This document shows positions 45,396-56,519 of a stretch of DNA of 64,000 bases, in pieces. The notes beneath the pieces were generated by a model. It was not told where the DNA came from and made no database searches. It was given only the letters and a program-made list of their open reading frames with translations. Numbering within the stretch: the first letter of the stretch is position 1; the number at the start of each line of letters is the position of its first letter. This DNA comes from Odontocerum albicorne (taxonomy: Eukaryota > Arthropoda > Insecta > Trichoptera > Odontoceridae): the NCBI GenBank assembly GCA_949825065.1, contig OX463862.1, positions 17,209,246 through 17,273,245 on the forward strand, written 5' to 3'. A program made the position numbers and the translations under genes.

Positions 45396-46074
45396 ATTAA
45401 AATATTTACTTGTCTTGATGAATTTCATTTCTCTCAAAAAAAAAAAATAACTAGCGGATAGGGCAAGGTGGAATATTTTTGTCAATACTATTTCATCTTT
45501 ATATACTCGTAAATCAACTTATAAAATAAGAGAATAAGAAATCTCAGCAATTAATTTAGTAAACTTGAATTACAGTAAAAAAAAATTGTATTACATTCTT
45601 GGAATAAGATTATTTTTACTGAATGAAATAACATTCATTAATCATTTTTGAATTGTAATAATATTCTTGGAATAAAATTTCTTTTTGTAAAATGAAATAA
45701 CATGAAAATTAACTTTTTTTAAATAAAAAAATTTCTTTTGAAAGATACAAAAACGTTCTAAAATATATTTTTGAATATACAATAACATTAAATACTATTA
45801 TTTAATCACATTATTTTTAAAGGGAGTAATATTTTTTTATTAACATATTTTTTGTAAAATAGAATAACATTCTTTTTGTAAAATGGAGTACTATTACTAT
45901 TTTTTTTTTGTAAAATGAAGCTATATTCTGTGAGTAGAGGATTGTTGTCCCCTTTTTAAAATGGAGTATGTTCTTAAAATAACATATTTTTACTAAAATA
46001 TTCGTTAAATAACATTCTAACTGTAACGTGGAGTAAAATTTTTGAATTAATATCTATTTTTTCCATTAATAATA

Positions 46075-46195
46075 TGTATGATCGAAGTCATAGGTATCCT
46101 TATACCCCCGAATACTTGACGGAAAAAATGCCTGTGTCATTCGAACTGGCGACCTTCCGCATGAAAATTCAGTGCGTTACCACGCGGCCATGCAC
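46075..46195 (-). mobile_element. SINE-B copy
   Basis: gatcgaagtcataggtatcc, cgaactggcgaccttccgc, taccacgcggccatgcacc. Partial box B. Confidence 0.75.
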
Positions 46196-46437
46196 CTCAT
46201 CATCTTTGTAAAAGTAATATTAAGTTATATTCTTGAAAACATTATTTTTGTAAAATTAAGTAATGTTCTTAAAATAACACACTTTTTCTAAAATAATCTT
46301 AAATAACATTCTTATTGTAAAAAGGAGTAATATTCTTCGATTGACATTCTTTTTTGTAAAATGGAAGTAATATTTTTGCAAATAATATATTTTTCTTAAC
46401 TATTTTTGAAATAACAATATTTTTGTAAAATAGAGTA

Positions 46438-47227
46438 CAGTGAAACCCAGTTTTTACGTGCCCGCAATACACGTTTTCCCGCTATTTGCGTTCAATTTTT
46501 CAATCCTATTTTATTTTAGTATATTTAGTACCCGCTTTTACGTTTTTATTTCCCGCAATTTACGTTTGGAATATTTAAAATGCAAATCAATTTATAAACA
46601 TATTTAATTAAATGCACGATTTAAAATATTTGAAATAATATAAGGAAGCAGAAATATGTTGTTTCTATTTATAGACACGTGTGCACCTGCAGCGCTCATG
46701 GTCAAGGTTATGGTACACGAGTCATGTCATACGATGCAATTGGTGGGGAGTTTAGCGAATCAGAGGCAGGCAGACTGTATATGTGTTTGGTCAATCTATG
46801 CTTGTGTTTCAAACGTATCGGTAGTGTACATACAATTTCAATTATTAATTGTCGTGTATTTCGTGATTTCGTGTGTCAATTTACATTTTTTTCATTTCTT
46901 TTAATTTTTCGTTGAATCCCTTCAAATAATGTCTCAGCAAAGAAAAATATTATCGATTCAAGAGAAAGGAAAATTCTCGAAAAAGTGAATAAACATGTTG
47001 GTTCACGTGTTTCGCTCGCGCGTGATTTGGGGATACCCATTACAACTTGGGCTAAAATAATAAAAAATCGCGAATCGATTGAAAAAAGTTTTCCGATTTG
47101 CGTGATAATCTAAATAAAAAATAATTTTCAATTTTTTATTTTTTTTTCTAGCCCCGAATCTACGTTTTCCCTCCAATTACGTTTTTTTTATCAGTCCCTT
47201 CAAAAACGTAAAAACGGGGTTTCACTG
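46438..47227 (+). mobile_element. pogo/Tigger-like MITE, 790 bp
   Basis: Flanked by TA (46436-46437, 47228-47229). Left end CAGTGAAACCCAGTTTTTAC, right end its inverse (gtaaaaacggggtttcactg). Several subterminal acgttt/cccgc words repeat on both sides and could be transposase sites. It inserted into the degenerate repeat field. Contains a fragment of its own transposase. Confidence 0.8.
46929..47114 (+). pseudogene. Transposase N-terminal remnant, CENP-B-type helix-turn-helix
   Basis: Starts MSQQRKILSIQEKGK and, after a one-base shift at about 46960, continues KILEKVNKHVGSRVSLARDL then GIPITTWAKIIKNRESIE. This is the K-LS-x-EEK-x-ILE-x-V...LA-x-x-x-GI-x-x-ST-x-x-x-IIKNR-x-x-I pattern of the CENP-B N-terminal (Psq-like) DNA-binding domain of pogo transposases. 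The DDE catalytic domain is absent; a stop follows. Confidence 0.8.
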
Positions 47228-47340
47228 TAATTAATATTCTTGGACTAACATTATTAATGTAAAATGTAGTAATATTCTTGAAAAATGTCCCTTTTTTTAA
47301 ATGAAATCACAATACTGAAAAAGAAGTCTTTTTGTAAAAA

Positions 47341-47884
47341 AATTATTTCTTTTTATTTATTTGTTTATTATTGAGTTTCATTGTAAATAACGCATATTTT
47401 GAACTAAAAAAGTTCAATTTGACTCAATAATATATATTCAAATGGTAGAAAAAAGTAAATATGATGAGCTATAAACGATACATATAACCCTATTCCGACT
47501 TTGTATTTTAGATTTGTATCAATATCTTTGTAATTTGTATCAATTCTGGGCATAGACAATAGCGATATAAAGTTAAGCCACAAACAAAATAAGCGGAATG
47601 TTGTATGGTTTGGTCGTGTAGCCTGTCTGGCTATAAGTAGTCCAAGAGGTAGGGTTCCGTTAGGCAGCACGAAGTTTCGCGTATAGGAAATGTGTGCAAA
47701 TCTGGGCTAGTCTAATTCAACAATTTGCATACCCAGAGATAAATACAAGAGGAGGAAGCCTATCCACGTATGCTTGTTCAAATAAAAAAATATCTACAAT
47801 TTGTTATGTGATATTGCCCATACCTTGTGATCGAGTGTGATTGTCAATAATCTTGTGGATGGAAGACGCTTGTGGGCGAATTAG
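47341..47884. other. No gene recognised
   Basis: An 88-codon minus frame (47404-47670) lacks motifs. The block 47560-47760 is less AT-rich and may be old coding DNA. Confidence 0.35.
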
Positions 47885-48330
47885 TTTGTTGTGTACAAGC
47901 TGTTAGTGTCAGAGATATGGGTGACGTGTGCAGCTTTAGGGAGCACTTGAAGACAATCCTTTTTAGAATGTCTTATTAATATTTATGATTATATACGAAC
48001 GTTACACATATACACTACACTGCACTTAAAGCCGAATATGTTACTATCATACGAGTATATCGAAAGATCTTCAAAATTGTTTTTTGTAGTTTATCTTCCA
48101 TCGTTTGTTTTGTGCAGTTTTCTCATATCAAATATGTTTTTTTTTGTAAACACTTGCAGATGCGGGGAAGCCCCTTATCTAATAACATAATCCATTACTT
48201 AGGTTTATTTTTTAAATATTTTTTTCCGCCAATAACAGTGAGTGTGAATCTCGAGTCAAAGCGAACTTGTAGAGTCAGCTCTTTTTACGATACTATTGTA
48301 TATAAATTGTCTTTTTATTATTATTATTTT
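47885..48330 (+). mobile_element. R1 element, plus strand
   Basis: cagagatatgggtgacgtgt, gcagctttagggagcacttg, cacttaaagccgaatatgtt, gtttatcttccatcg, gtatataaattgtctttttatt tail. Carries a 6-bp insertion at 48051 (see findings). Confidence 0.8.
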
Positions 48331-48559
48331 ACCAACCAACCAGATAAAAGTAAGTAAAGAAAGTTACATGGCCGAAGAAAAAAATCAAATTATTAGTGAT
48401 TTATAAAAGATTCGTGAACAATTTAAAAACGAAAAACGTGACATCATCAATTAAAAGAAAAAATAAGAGTGGGTGGTAAGGAAAATAAAATCTGGAATGA
48501 AATAGGTAAATAAATAGCATTTTAACCCCTTTTTAAAAACATGTATATGATGCAACGAG
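48331..48559. other. Spacer
   Basis: AT-rich, nothing recognised. Confidence 0.5.
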
Positions 48560-48790
48560 TGACTAATTTGTTTAGTCAAACAGTTTATTTCAATTCATAT
48601 CAACGGTATAACCCTACCGGTTTCAAGGTTTTCACCTCATCATTAGGGGAGCACAAATAGGACTAAATTATGTTCGAACTGGCACCGATATACACACGCA
48701 TCTAACGGTAAAAATTAAACAGGGGATTGTGGGTGGAGGGAGGCAGGAGCCAACTTCAGCAAGCACCGGTGAGATCTTTGGGATATGTGT
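48560..48790. mobile_element. PLE single arm (48560-48668) plus companion segment (48669-48790)
   Basis: aatttgtttagtcaaacag, aacggtataaccctaccggt, ttcacctcatcattaggg. It then continues into attatgttcgaactggcacc, shared in inverse orientation with 36245-36345. Not palindromic here, so it may represent the parent arrangement. Confidence 0.65.
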
Positions 48791-49019
48791 ATTTTCCAGA
48801 TGTTCATCCCAATGTACTGACTTGTAATTTCTAGGGTTTCAAATCCATTCAATTTATTTCCGTTACTGTGCAAGAATTTGGCATTATGACTACCTAAATC
48901 TTGTAAGAGTTTCTGCAGCATAAAAATAAATATTTTTTTATATTTTATTTTCCCATTTTAATCTCTGTCATTCTGTGTGTGCCACGTTTATCATTTTCAC
49001 ACTTCGGTGTGGCGTAAGC
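48791..49019. other. Spacer
   Basis: No feature recognised. Confidence 0.45.
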
Positions 49020-49180
49020 TGAGGAAAGCTCAAATCCAGCTGGAACGAGATTTTTTAAAAGGATTCAAGTCTGGTTTTCATTTAAGACCACTTTAACATC
49101 TTTCTAGTTGGTTTGGCAGAGATTGCCACATGGTAATAAGCTTACCAGGTTGTATTGTATACAAAAAAGTGTCATACGAT
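49020..49180 (+). mobile_element. SINE-A copy, head lost
   Basis: attcaagtctggttttcatt, atctttctagttggtttggc, agagattgccacatggtaat, ccaggttgtattgtatac. Confidence 0.8.
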
Positions 49181-49484
49181 ACAATAATACTATATCCAAT
49201 TTTCTTACTTGTGTGTGATCGTATATATTGTACAGGAAACTAATTCGTTTCTTGAGGCTGTGTAGGTCGAAGAGAAATTAGTTACCAACTAGTTGCGTTG
49301 CCTCACTGTATGAACAGTAAACGACGTCGTTTAAAAAATAGGAGAGGTGAGCTGCTAAGATTATAAACATTGAGCGTAGAGTGAATTAAAATATAATTGT
49401 TGACTATCATTTTTTTATAATTTCCTCAAAGAACATGATGTGGCGATGATGATAACAATAGACCCAGGGTACATCTCCACGGCA
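49181..49484. other. Spacer upstream of a candidate promoter
   Basis: No repeat recognised. A gatgatgataac run at 49445 precedes the TATA box. Confidence 0.4.
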
Positions 49485-49492
49485 TATAAATA
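49485..49492 (+). promoter_or_regulatory. Candidate TATA box
   Basis: TATAAATA in a comparatively GC-rich local context, ~30 bases upstream of a plausible start region at about 49515 and 79 bases before the ATG gap to 49571. TATA-like strings are common in AT-rich DNA, so this is weak without transcript data. Confidence 0.3.
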
Positions 49493-49570
49493 TAGATAGA
49501 TCGTGAATCATCCGGTGCTCCTAAGCTCGTGTTTTTCACGTTTAATTAAGACAAAAACAAGGCATCCATC

Positions 49571-49705
49571 ATGATGGCAATTATCAAGTCACTTTTTATT
49601 GAGGTAGGCACTAGCCTCGCAGATAGCATACCATTTGCAGCTTTTATTCGGCTTATTCTTTCCTTTTTCTTTTTACATGTTTTATCTTCGCCTTTACAAT
49701 TATAA
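49571..49705 (+). CDS. Possible 44-codon ORF or short first exon
   Basis: Begins MMAIIKSLFIE and continues with a hydrophobic second half (LILSFFFLHVL) to a TAA at 49703. Alternatively it stops at the potential donor GAG|GTAGGC (49604), giving an 11-codon phase-0 first exon, as in many small insect secreted or cuticle protein genes. A small gene of unknown function, or chance. Confidence 0.25.
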   Translation: MMAIIKSLFIEVGTSLADSIPFAAFIRLILSFFFLHVLSSPLQL

Positions 49706-49779
49706 TATTTTTGACTTTGTCTTTTCTGTTAAGCTTTTTTGTGTCTTTTTCTTTGCTTATTTTAACAAACGTTGCGAAG

Positions 49780-50130
49780 ATTGATATGACCCAAATATAT
49801 GCTGTAGAAATGCATACGCTTAGAAGAACACATGTTTGGCAGTAAACAAAATGAATTTAAACTTAAGGCTGGTGTGTTGAGTAAGATGTAGGACAGTCTG
49901 AGATGATTTGGGCATGTAGAACGAATAAACGAAAAAAATATTAACAAAACAAACGTATTGTGCAAATGTTAGTAAAAAGATCAAAGAAAATATCATTTGA
50001 TCAAGTGATATTTTGATAGAAGGAAACGTGAAGTCAGAGAAGTGGCTAGTGTTGCGAAGGATGTGCGTGAAGATAGTCAAGTTGGACGCCCTGTCGTCTT
50101 AACCTACTCCAAGAGGGAAATAACGGGATA
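49780..50130 (+). pseudogene. LINE-A tail, plus strand, decayed
   Basis: tatgctgtagaaatgcatac, cttaaggctggtgtgttgag, atttgggcatgtagaacgaa, aagtgatattttgatagaag. Many indels. Confidence 0.7.
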
Positions 50131-50164
50131 GTATGTATGCATGCATGCATTATTATTTTTTTAG

Positions 50165-50480
50165 TTAATTTTGTCTTTCTCGTGGCCCTTTCTTGTATTT
50201 TTTCCTTTGCTTATCTTGACAAACGTTGCATTCTCTGTGACTATCTCCGTGGTCTAACTGTATCTGCATTATCATTTTTTTGTTGACTTCTCTATTTCGT
50301 ACCTTTTTCTTGTCTTTTTTACCTTTGCTTATCTTTGCAAACATTTTATTCTCTATGTGGCAACCTCCGTGGTCAAATAGTATATTTATTATTATTTTTT
50401 TGTTGACTTTGTCTTTCCCGCACCCCTTTTCTTGCATTTTTTTTCAATTACTTATCTTTACTAGGGTTGCATCCTATATG
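50165..50480. repeat. About 120-bp tandem repeat, ~2.7 copies, built on a SINE-A head
   Basis: Units share tttttttgttgacttt, ctttgcttatctt, caaac(g/a)tt and cctccgtggtc. The last unit runs into a real SINE-A head at 50485 (gacctccataatctagttgg), so the array probably amplified the SINE insertion junction. Confidence 0.75.
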
Positions 50481-50484
50481 TGAC

Positions 50485-50720
50485 GACCTCCATAATCTAG
50501 TTGGTAAGAAGCTAGACTTTCCATTCGATTCCTGATAATATCCGAAAAAAAAAGAATGGTTCCCATCTAGTTTAATAATTCGCTTGGTACAAATTATTCA
50601 AGTGCGCTAGATGTGTATGAGTGCTGTTGCATATTCATGTGCGGTAGTATTGTCAACACGAACGACAACGAATTGCGTGTTCCTGGATACTTCAGTGGTT
50701 CTAAATCCCAAAGTATGGAT
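50485..50720 (+). mobile_element. SINE-A fragment then SINE-C body
   Basis: SINE-A: ataatctagttggtaagaag, ccattcgattcctgataat. SINE-C: gtgcggtagtattgtcaaca, cttcagtggttctaaatccc, matching 20915-21000. Confidence 0.55.
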
Positions 50721-51299
50721 CCGAAGACAATTTTGTATTCTAAACATGCTCTTGAATAAGTTCAACGCCATTTCAAATAAGGTGCCCTCAACCATACGAT
50801 TGAATAATCGAATCTATGCGGCAATTTATTTTAGATTAATTTTTCTACTTTTGTTTTTCAGTGTTATAAATTGTATTGTAATTTGACACCCACGATTTAC
50901 TAAGTCTTTACTTTATTACAAACAAATATTCAGAGACGATGAAAATATAAATCTCTAGCTAGCAATTCTATGAATGTTGGCTAAATATTATTGTGCTTGT
51001 TGTATATATTTTTTTAATAAGTAGCAACAGACATTTCTCGCAATCAACATTCCCAATTCTTCGTAGAAACAAACTACATAATTCCATTGAAAATATTTAA
51101 GAATTCACCCATAACCTAGCTAAAAAAATATGAACAAAACTTTTCAATAATCCCCGCAAGGCGATGTTTAACAAACAATGCACTTCTAAAGAAATGTTCA
51201 AGCAATATAATTTGTTTGTCAAAATATTTTCAAATGCAAACTCACTTAAAACAAATATTTCGAGGAATTGCAATCACATGAATAAAAAGACAATACAAC
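50721..51299. other. No gene recognised
   Basis: AT-rich. The open frame 50611-50886 overlaps SINE-C and is unlikely to be a gene. Confidence 0.45.
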
Positions 51300-51710
51300 C
51301 GTATACATACATCATCATGCAGTTTTCCTGTCAGAGTAGACAGAAAAGAGAAAACAACTATCCTATCTCGACACACATATTTCACCTCTTCCACGTCCAT
51401 ATACATTATCATACAATTCCTACTGTCATTTATCGGATACATTAGTCAGATGAGTGAAGAATTTATATACTGTGATTATTTTACTCATTTTATGTATTTT
51501 CATTTCAAGTTTAAGAGAGAAAGGTGGAAATATACACGTATATTCAGCGAGTTGCATAAGGAAACATAGTCAATGTGGCATAAAAAAAGTCGTATTATTG
51601 TATAATATCACATTAACGTTGTATAATTGACAAATACAACCTGAAAAGTTTATTGTCACGTGGAAATATCTTTCAATCAACCAGAAAAATGTAACATACA
51701 AACAATCTCG
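51300..51710 (-). mobile_element. LINE-A 3' end (51300-51425) and truncated SINE-A (51590-51710)
   Basis: LINE-A: cctgtcagagtagacagaaa, cgacacacatatttcacctc. SINE-A: atcacattaacgttgtataa, ttattgtcacgtggaaatat, tttcaatcaaccagaaaaat. Confidence 0.7.
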
Positions 51711-51719
51711 TCAGTTCTC

Positions 51720-52287
51720 TGTTGGGTTAGATAACGAGGATAGAGCGCCCGACTTTCCTATGTCAACACACAAATGTCGTTTATACCACATACAACTCCC
51801 ATACTTTCTCTTTCCTTCTTTCTAAATATCATTCACTTGATCCAACTTTACTTTTCTTTGGCCTTCCTCTACCATGCCCTCCACTAACATTTGTACTGTA
51901 TATAAATGTTTTGTTAAGCTTTCTTCATTGATTCGTTCTAAATGCCCAAACCATCTCAACATGCGCTTCTTCATCTTACTCAACACATCAGCCTTAATTT
52001 CACATTCATCCCTAATCACTTCATTTCGTATTCTGTCATACATTCACACTCCGTATATTTTTCTCAATGCCCGCATTTCCACAGTATTTATTTGGCTCCT
52101 ATCAGTCTTTTTCCACGTCTACGTTACACATATCATACATCAAATTTGTAATTCTCGCTTTACTAATTCGTTCAACGTGCCCAAACCATCTCAGAGTGCA
52201 TTTTTTTATCATGCTTAATACATCAGCCTTAAGTCCACAGTCATTGCTTATCACTACATTCCGTATTCTGTTACACGTGTCACTCTA
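51720..52287 (-). pseudogene. LINE-A tail, minus strand, well preserved
   Basis: 51822-52043 (-) is open: MYDRIRNEVIRDECEIKADV, LRWFGHLERINEESLTKHLY, EEGQRKVKLDQVNDI. These are the diagnostic LINE-A tail motifs. A second partial copy of the same segment follows at 52080-52290, so the tail is tandemly duplicated. Confidence 0.8.
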
Positions 52288-52385
52288 CGTATAGTACCCG
52301 GCTGTAAGTAATACACATCGGGCTTAAGAAAGAGACTGTCGCCCATAATCGGCTAACTTCGGCTTTGTAGAGCGTCGACATCTGT
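52288..52385. mobile_element. Single arm of the 3419-4053 TIR family
   Basis: gtacccggctgtaagtaata, cacatcgggcttaagaaaga, ataatcggctaacttcggct, ttgtagagcgtcg. The opposite arm is absent. Confidence 0.7.
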
Positions 52386-52564
52386 AGAACTGCAAGAGGT
52401 GGACATTTGGCGAATATTGTTTTTTGTGTTTAAATGTCATACATTATACTTCAATGACTAATAAAAAGTTTTATGAAATCAAAGCAAATTGTGTGTTTTA
52501 TTCATGAATTTAAAAAAAAAAGAATAAAAAAACCGCTCAATTTGAAAGATCCCATACATATGGT
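52386..52564. other. Spacer
   Basis: No feature recognised. Confidence 0.45.
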
Positions 52565-53090
52565 ACATATTATCACGCCGTGTCCCTTGCGGATCAGGTA
52601 GAGAGAACATATCTCCATTATTTTCAATCCAAGCACACAACTTTCGCCTCCTCCTCATTTATACATCTCGTGATGCACAAACTTCCAATATTCATACTTT
52701 TCCCTTTAATTTCTTTCAAAATCTTCTCCATTTGGTCCAGTCACGTTTTCCTCGGTCTACTACTTCCGTGCACACCTTGCACTTCTGACTTGTATACTCG
52801 CTTAGTAATTCTTTCATCACTCATTCTCTGCACATGTTTTATCCATTTTAAAACTGCTTTCATCATCCTACTTAAAAACACCCATTTTATTCATATCTCG
52901 TGTGTTCATTCCGCTTTATTTCAAACATTGACACTTCACAAATTATCTTTAGTCCTACTCTTATTGTTCACTAATCCTACTCTTATCCTTCAAATTAAAG
53001 TTTTACTTTCAAAATCAATGTGGACACCAACACACTATTATGTATTGTATTTTTTTCTACTGTTGATATTGCGCGGTTTATGTAGGAGTA
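52565..53090 (-). pseudogene. LINE-B tail, minus strand, longest copy
   Basis: tatcacgccgtgtcccttgc (3' end), ccatttggtccagtcacgtt, cttgtatactcgcttagtaa, cattgacacttcacaaatta, then tttagtcctactcttattgt. The complement encodes, in pieces, the ALRRICG / ERRRNEDIRNEC / RPRKTW tail of a non-LTR RT. Confidence 0.75.
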
Positions 53091-53141
53091 TATCACATTA
53101 AGTTATTTATTATGACTGATATCCCTTTACTGGACTATGAC

Positions 53142-55549
53142 TAACGTGACCAGACGTCCCGTTTTGAACGGGACTGTCCCATTTTATAATTACGAGTCCC
53201 GGTGTCCCCGAAATAAATTCTCGGACGCAAAATTGTCCCGTTTTCGGAATCCGCGCGAAAATTGAGGAACCAAAGCTTACCGTACGGTCGGCTGGACTCG
53301 AGCAGTGTGCGAGAGCAAGACCGACCGCGTCGTCCGTTGACGCGACGATAACCGAGAGTAGCCGAGGATGCCAACGTTCGCGCGCGCTTTGGCTTATTAT
53401 TGTTATTTGACAGAGTTTTCGTTCGCTCACTTCTCGCTCATTGTTTTGTTGTTTGATGCTCGATTAGTAATTTTCTTTAACTTCTTTTGTTTTGGAATCC
53501 TAAGTTAATATGCCAAAACGTAAGTGTTCGTTTAATGTTAGCTTACAAGCAAAATATCCTTTTATTAGGCAAATAAATACTCCCTCAGATGTCAGATGCG
53601 AAAAGTGTCGTACAGAATTTAGTGTTTCTCATAGTGGTGCAGGTGATATTGAACAACATTTAAAATCTGAAAAGCATAAAAATGCCGACCGTGCCGCCGC
53701 TTCGAGTTCTTCGATGTTAAATTTTTTTAAGAAATCAGACGCGCCAACGACAAAGGATTTGGATATCGCTGCGGCAGAAGGCGTCTGGGCTTATCACACG
53801 ATACAAGAAAATCACAGTTTTCGCTCCAATGATTGTGCTTCGAAAATAATTCAATCATGTTTTGATTTGAAATTTACATGCGCGCGTACGAAATCAGAAG
53901 CTATTGCAGTAAATGTTTTGGCGCGTACAGCGATGAAATAATTAAAAGATGATCTTGATACGGCGAATTGTATTACAATTTTGACTGACGCTTCAAACCA
54001 TGGTAGTAAAAAAATATACCCTATTGTAGTGCGCTTTTTTCTACCCTACGTAGGTGTACAAGTGAAAATTTTAGACCTACAAGAACAGCCAGGTGAGACT
54101 TCAGATATTATTGTCAATTATTTAAACCAAGTGTTGACAGATTACAATTTAACAGAAAAAGTCGTGGCATTTTGTGGGGACAATGCCAACGTCAATTTCG
54201 GGGGCGCAGCTAGGCGAGGAACTAACAATGTCTTGACAAAATTACAAACATTTATGAAAAAGCCATTAATAGGTATTGGATGTGGAGCCCATGTAATTCA
54301 TAATGCTGTAAAATCTGCTGCAGATGGGCTACCCTTAGATTATGAAAGTATAATTGTGAAGATATATTCATTTTTTTATATTTACACGATTCGAGTTGAA
54401 GCTCTAAAGGAGTTTTGCGCCGAAACTGAAACGGAATATCAACAAATGCTCGGCTATAGCAAAACCAGATGGCTTGCTCTTATGCCTGCATTAGAAAGGG
54501 TTTTAAAAATGTATCAGCCATTAAAAAACTACTTTTTGAGTATTGAAAAATGTCCCATTTTACTAAAAAACTTTTTTGAAGATCCCACATCAGAATTGTG
54601 GCTTTATTTTTTACACGCTCAGTCAGCAAGTTTTCATCAAGCTGTATTGAAACTTGAAGGTCAGACTGTATCAGCAATTGAAGCTGCAAAAGAAATCAAT
54701 CAACTAAAAGATAATTTCACTCAGAAACAGACCAATCAGTTTCTCCCATTTTCAGTCCGTCAATTTATGGTGAAATTGAAAGATAATGGTACTGGTATCG
54801 ATGAAGAGTTTGTGAAAAGGACGGCTACAGAATTTTATAAAACAAGCCGTGAATATCTGGAGCAGTGGACTTGCTTTCTAACCAAAGAAATGGAGATATT
54901 TTTTTGGGCAGATTTAAAAAACGTCCCCGCATGGGAAGACATTCAAAAAGCTCTGGATGTCCTAATTGAAAAGGAATATATTGATAGTAATAAAGATACA
55001 GAAGTTTTTGACGAATTTTCATTAATTTCTAACTACATTACATCGCAAAAGGTAACAGAATGGAATAATCAAAATGTTTCCACGGAAACTCGTTGGGTGG
55101 AAGTATTCAAACATTTTCACGCCAACAATCTGCAGCATGAAAATTTTTCTGTTTTAATTGAATATATTTTATGTTTGCCTGCTACAAATGCTCCAGTAGA
55201 AAGAGTATTTTCTATGATGAACAAATTATGGACATCTGAGAAAACTCAGTTACAAATTCCAGTTTTAAAGGCGATGTTGATTACCAAGGTCAATATAAAA
55301 AAAACGTGCCAAGAGTTTCATTCCTACTTAAAATCATCACCAAATGTTTTAAAACAAATTTGTTCCTCTGAAAAATATAAATATAACTAAACATTTTGGA
55401 TTTCAATTAGTAACTTTAATGTTATCTTAATTTTTCTAAATACATCAATATAACTTTAAAAAGTATTTTTTTTTCAATGACTACCTATGGTTATTTGACT
55501 TAAATAAACCAATGTCCCGTTTTGAGTAAAAAAATAAATGGTCACGTTA
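53142..55549 (+). mobile_element. hAT-family DNA transposon, 2408 bp, near intact
   Basis: Terminal inverted repeats begin TAACGTGACCA (53142-53152) and end with the inverse (55539-55549). Flanked by a perfect 8-bp target-site duplication ACTATGAC (53134-53141, 55550-55557), the hAT hallmark. GTCCCGTTTT repeats near both ends, and a tcccgtt-ttg-aacggga palindrome at 53157-53173 could be transposase-binding sites. The 5' leader is GC-rich and CpG-rich against an AT-rich background. Carries one transposase gene broken by a single stop. Confidence 0.92.
53510..55390 (+). pseudogene. hAT transposase with one in-frame premature stop
   Basis: 626 codons in a single frame, interrupted only by TAA at 53939-53941 (codon 144). 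Domains: N-terminal BED-like zinc finger with C30-x2-C33 and H50-x5-H56; a first catalytic-type aspartate in ILTDASN (about residue 156); a second in FCGDNANVN (about 223); a conserved GCGAHVIHN; TRWLALM (about 318); and the C-terminal hATC dimerisation block LPATNAPVERVFSMMNKLW (about 555-573). It acts on the TIRs in cut-and-paste transposition. The rest is undamaged, so inactivation is recent or the stop could be an assembly or individual-specific variant. Downstream ATG at 53981 could start a finger-less protein. Confidence 0.9.
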
Positions 55550-55572
55550 ACTATGACTGATATCCCTTTACT

Positions 55573-55990
55573 AAATGCCGGACGATGTATAACTCTTACT
55601 CTAGGCAACTTAAAACTGCTGAAATGCGCATGCTAAGATGGTCAGCAAGTATATCCCTAAGATACAAAATAAAAAGCTCACGCATTCGTGGAAGCCTAGG
55701 TGTTAGAGACATCAACAGCAAGATGGAGGAGAGGCGATTGAGATGGTATGGGCACGTTGGACGCAGAGGACCCGATCACATTGTAAACCAGGAAATCTCC
55801 ATGGATCTTCCTCGAATAACAACCAGAGGAAGACCAAAGAATTCATGGGTGGTGCAAAAAGATAACCTGATGCAGAGGCACGGCCTGGGAGACGTAGTCC
55901 GGGACAGAAGAGCATACGACCTGAGGACGAGGAGAGCTGACCCCAACAGTCTTCGTAGACAATGAGTTGGGATGGAGCCAGGGAGAAGAT
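55573..55990 (+). pseudogene. LINE-F tail
   Basis: Frame 55585-55965: RQLKTAEMRMLRWSASISLR, SRIRGSLGVRDINSKMEERR, LRWYGHVGRRGPDHI, TTRGRPKNSWVVQKDNL, ending RADPNSLRRQ-stop. This is the typical C-terminus (EMRMLRW / RWYGHV-RR / GRPK--W) of an endonuclease/RT non-LTR element. Intact for its 126 codons but 5'-truncated, lacking RT catalytic motifs. Confidence 0.8.
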
Positions 55991-56519
55991 TAAAAATATT
56001 CTTTCTTTAACCCTCGTAATGCCATTGTTGAAGAAAATGCGTTGTTTCTTCGATGGTCAACATCTAACATTGTTTTCAGTAATACCAAATTTTCTGGCAG
56101 TCGAACCGTTATTTGTAACTTCTGAAGCACGGACTACCATAACCTATAAATTAGAATCTTAGCTTCCGCGAATTCATTGACAAATTTGATCGTTTCGAAA
56201 TGCTCACGTTTCAATATGGTCACTCATAAATTCAAGAGTGTAAGAATATAAAAAAAACGTGGCACTAACAATGAGATGTCAGAAACCTGTAGCACGTCGC
56301 CAGTTTGTAAACAATGCCGTCTGTTGAACGAGCTCATTAAAAATATTGTGAGAGACATAAATACACATATACGAGTATGTTACGTATTTGGGGCAATAAG
56401 GCCGTCTCGGTTATCGTGCGGTTGTGAATTTATTGTTATTCATTTGTTTGAGACTCGAATATAAAGCGACCCTCACATTTTCATGTAGATTACATATAGA
56501 TGGTATTTGTGGATTTACT
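55991..56519. other. No gene recognised
   Basis: Short frames (55962-56162, 56276-56464) without motifs. 56010-56160 is relatively GC-richer. Confidence 0.4.

Larger units (their letters stand above)
45560..47340. repeat. Degenerate ~40-bp AT-rich repeat field with two nested insertions
   Basis: Recurring words ttgtaaaatggagtaatatt and cttgaaataacattctt, in loose tandem, run from 45590 to 46435 and resume at 47230-47330. Interrupted by SINE-B (46075-46195, minus) and the pogo-like MITE. Copies are strongly diverged, so this is an old array. Confidence 0.7.

Noticed and set aside
53510..55390. Treating the 143- and 469-codon frames as two genes
   Set aside because: Both are in the same frame, separated by one TAA, with a continuous transposase domain order and one set of TIRs. 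It is one broken gene.
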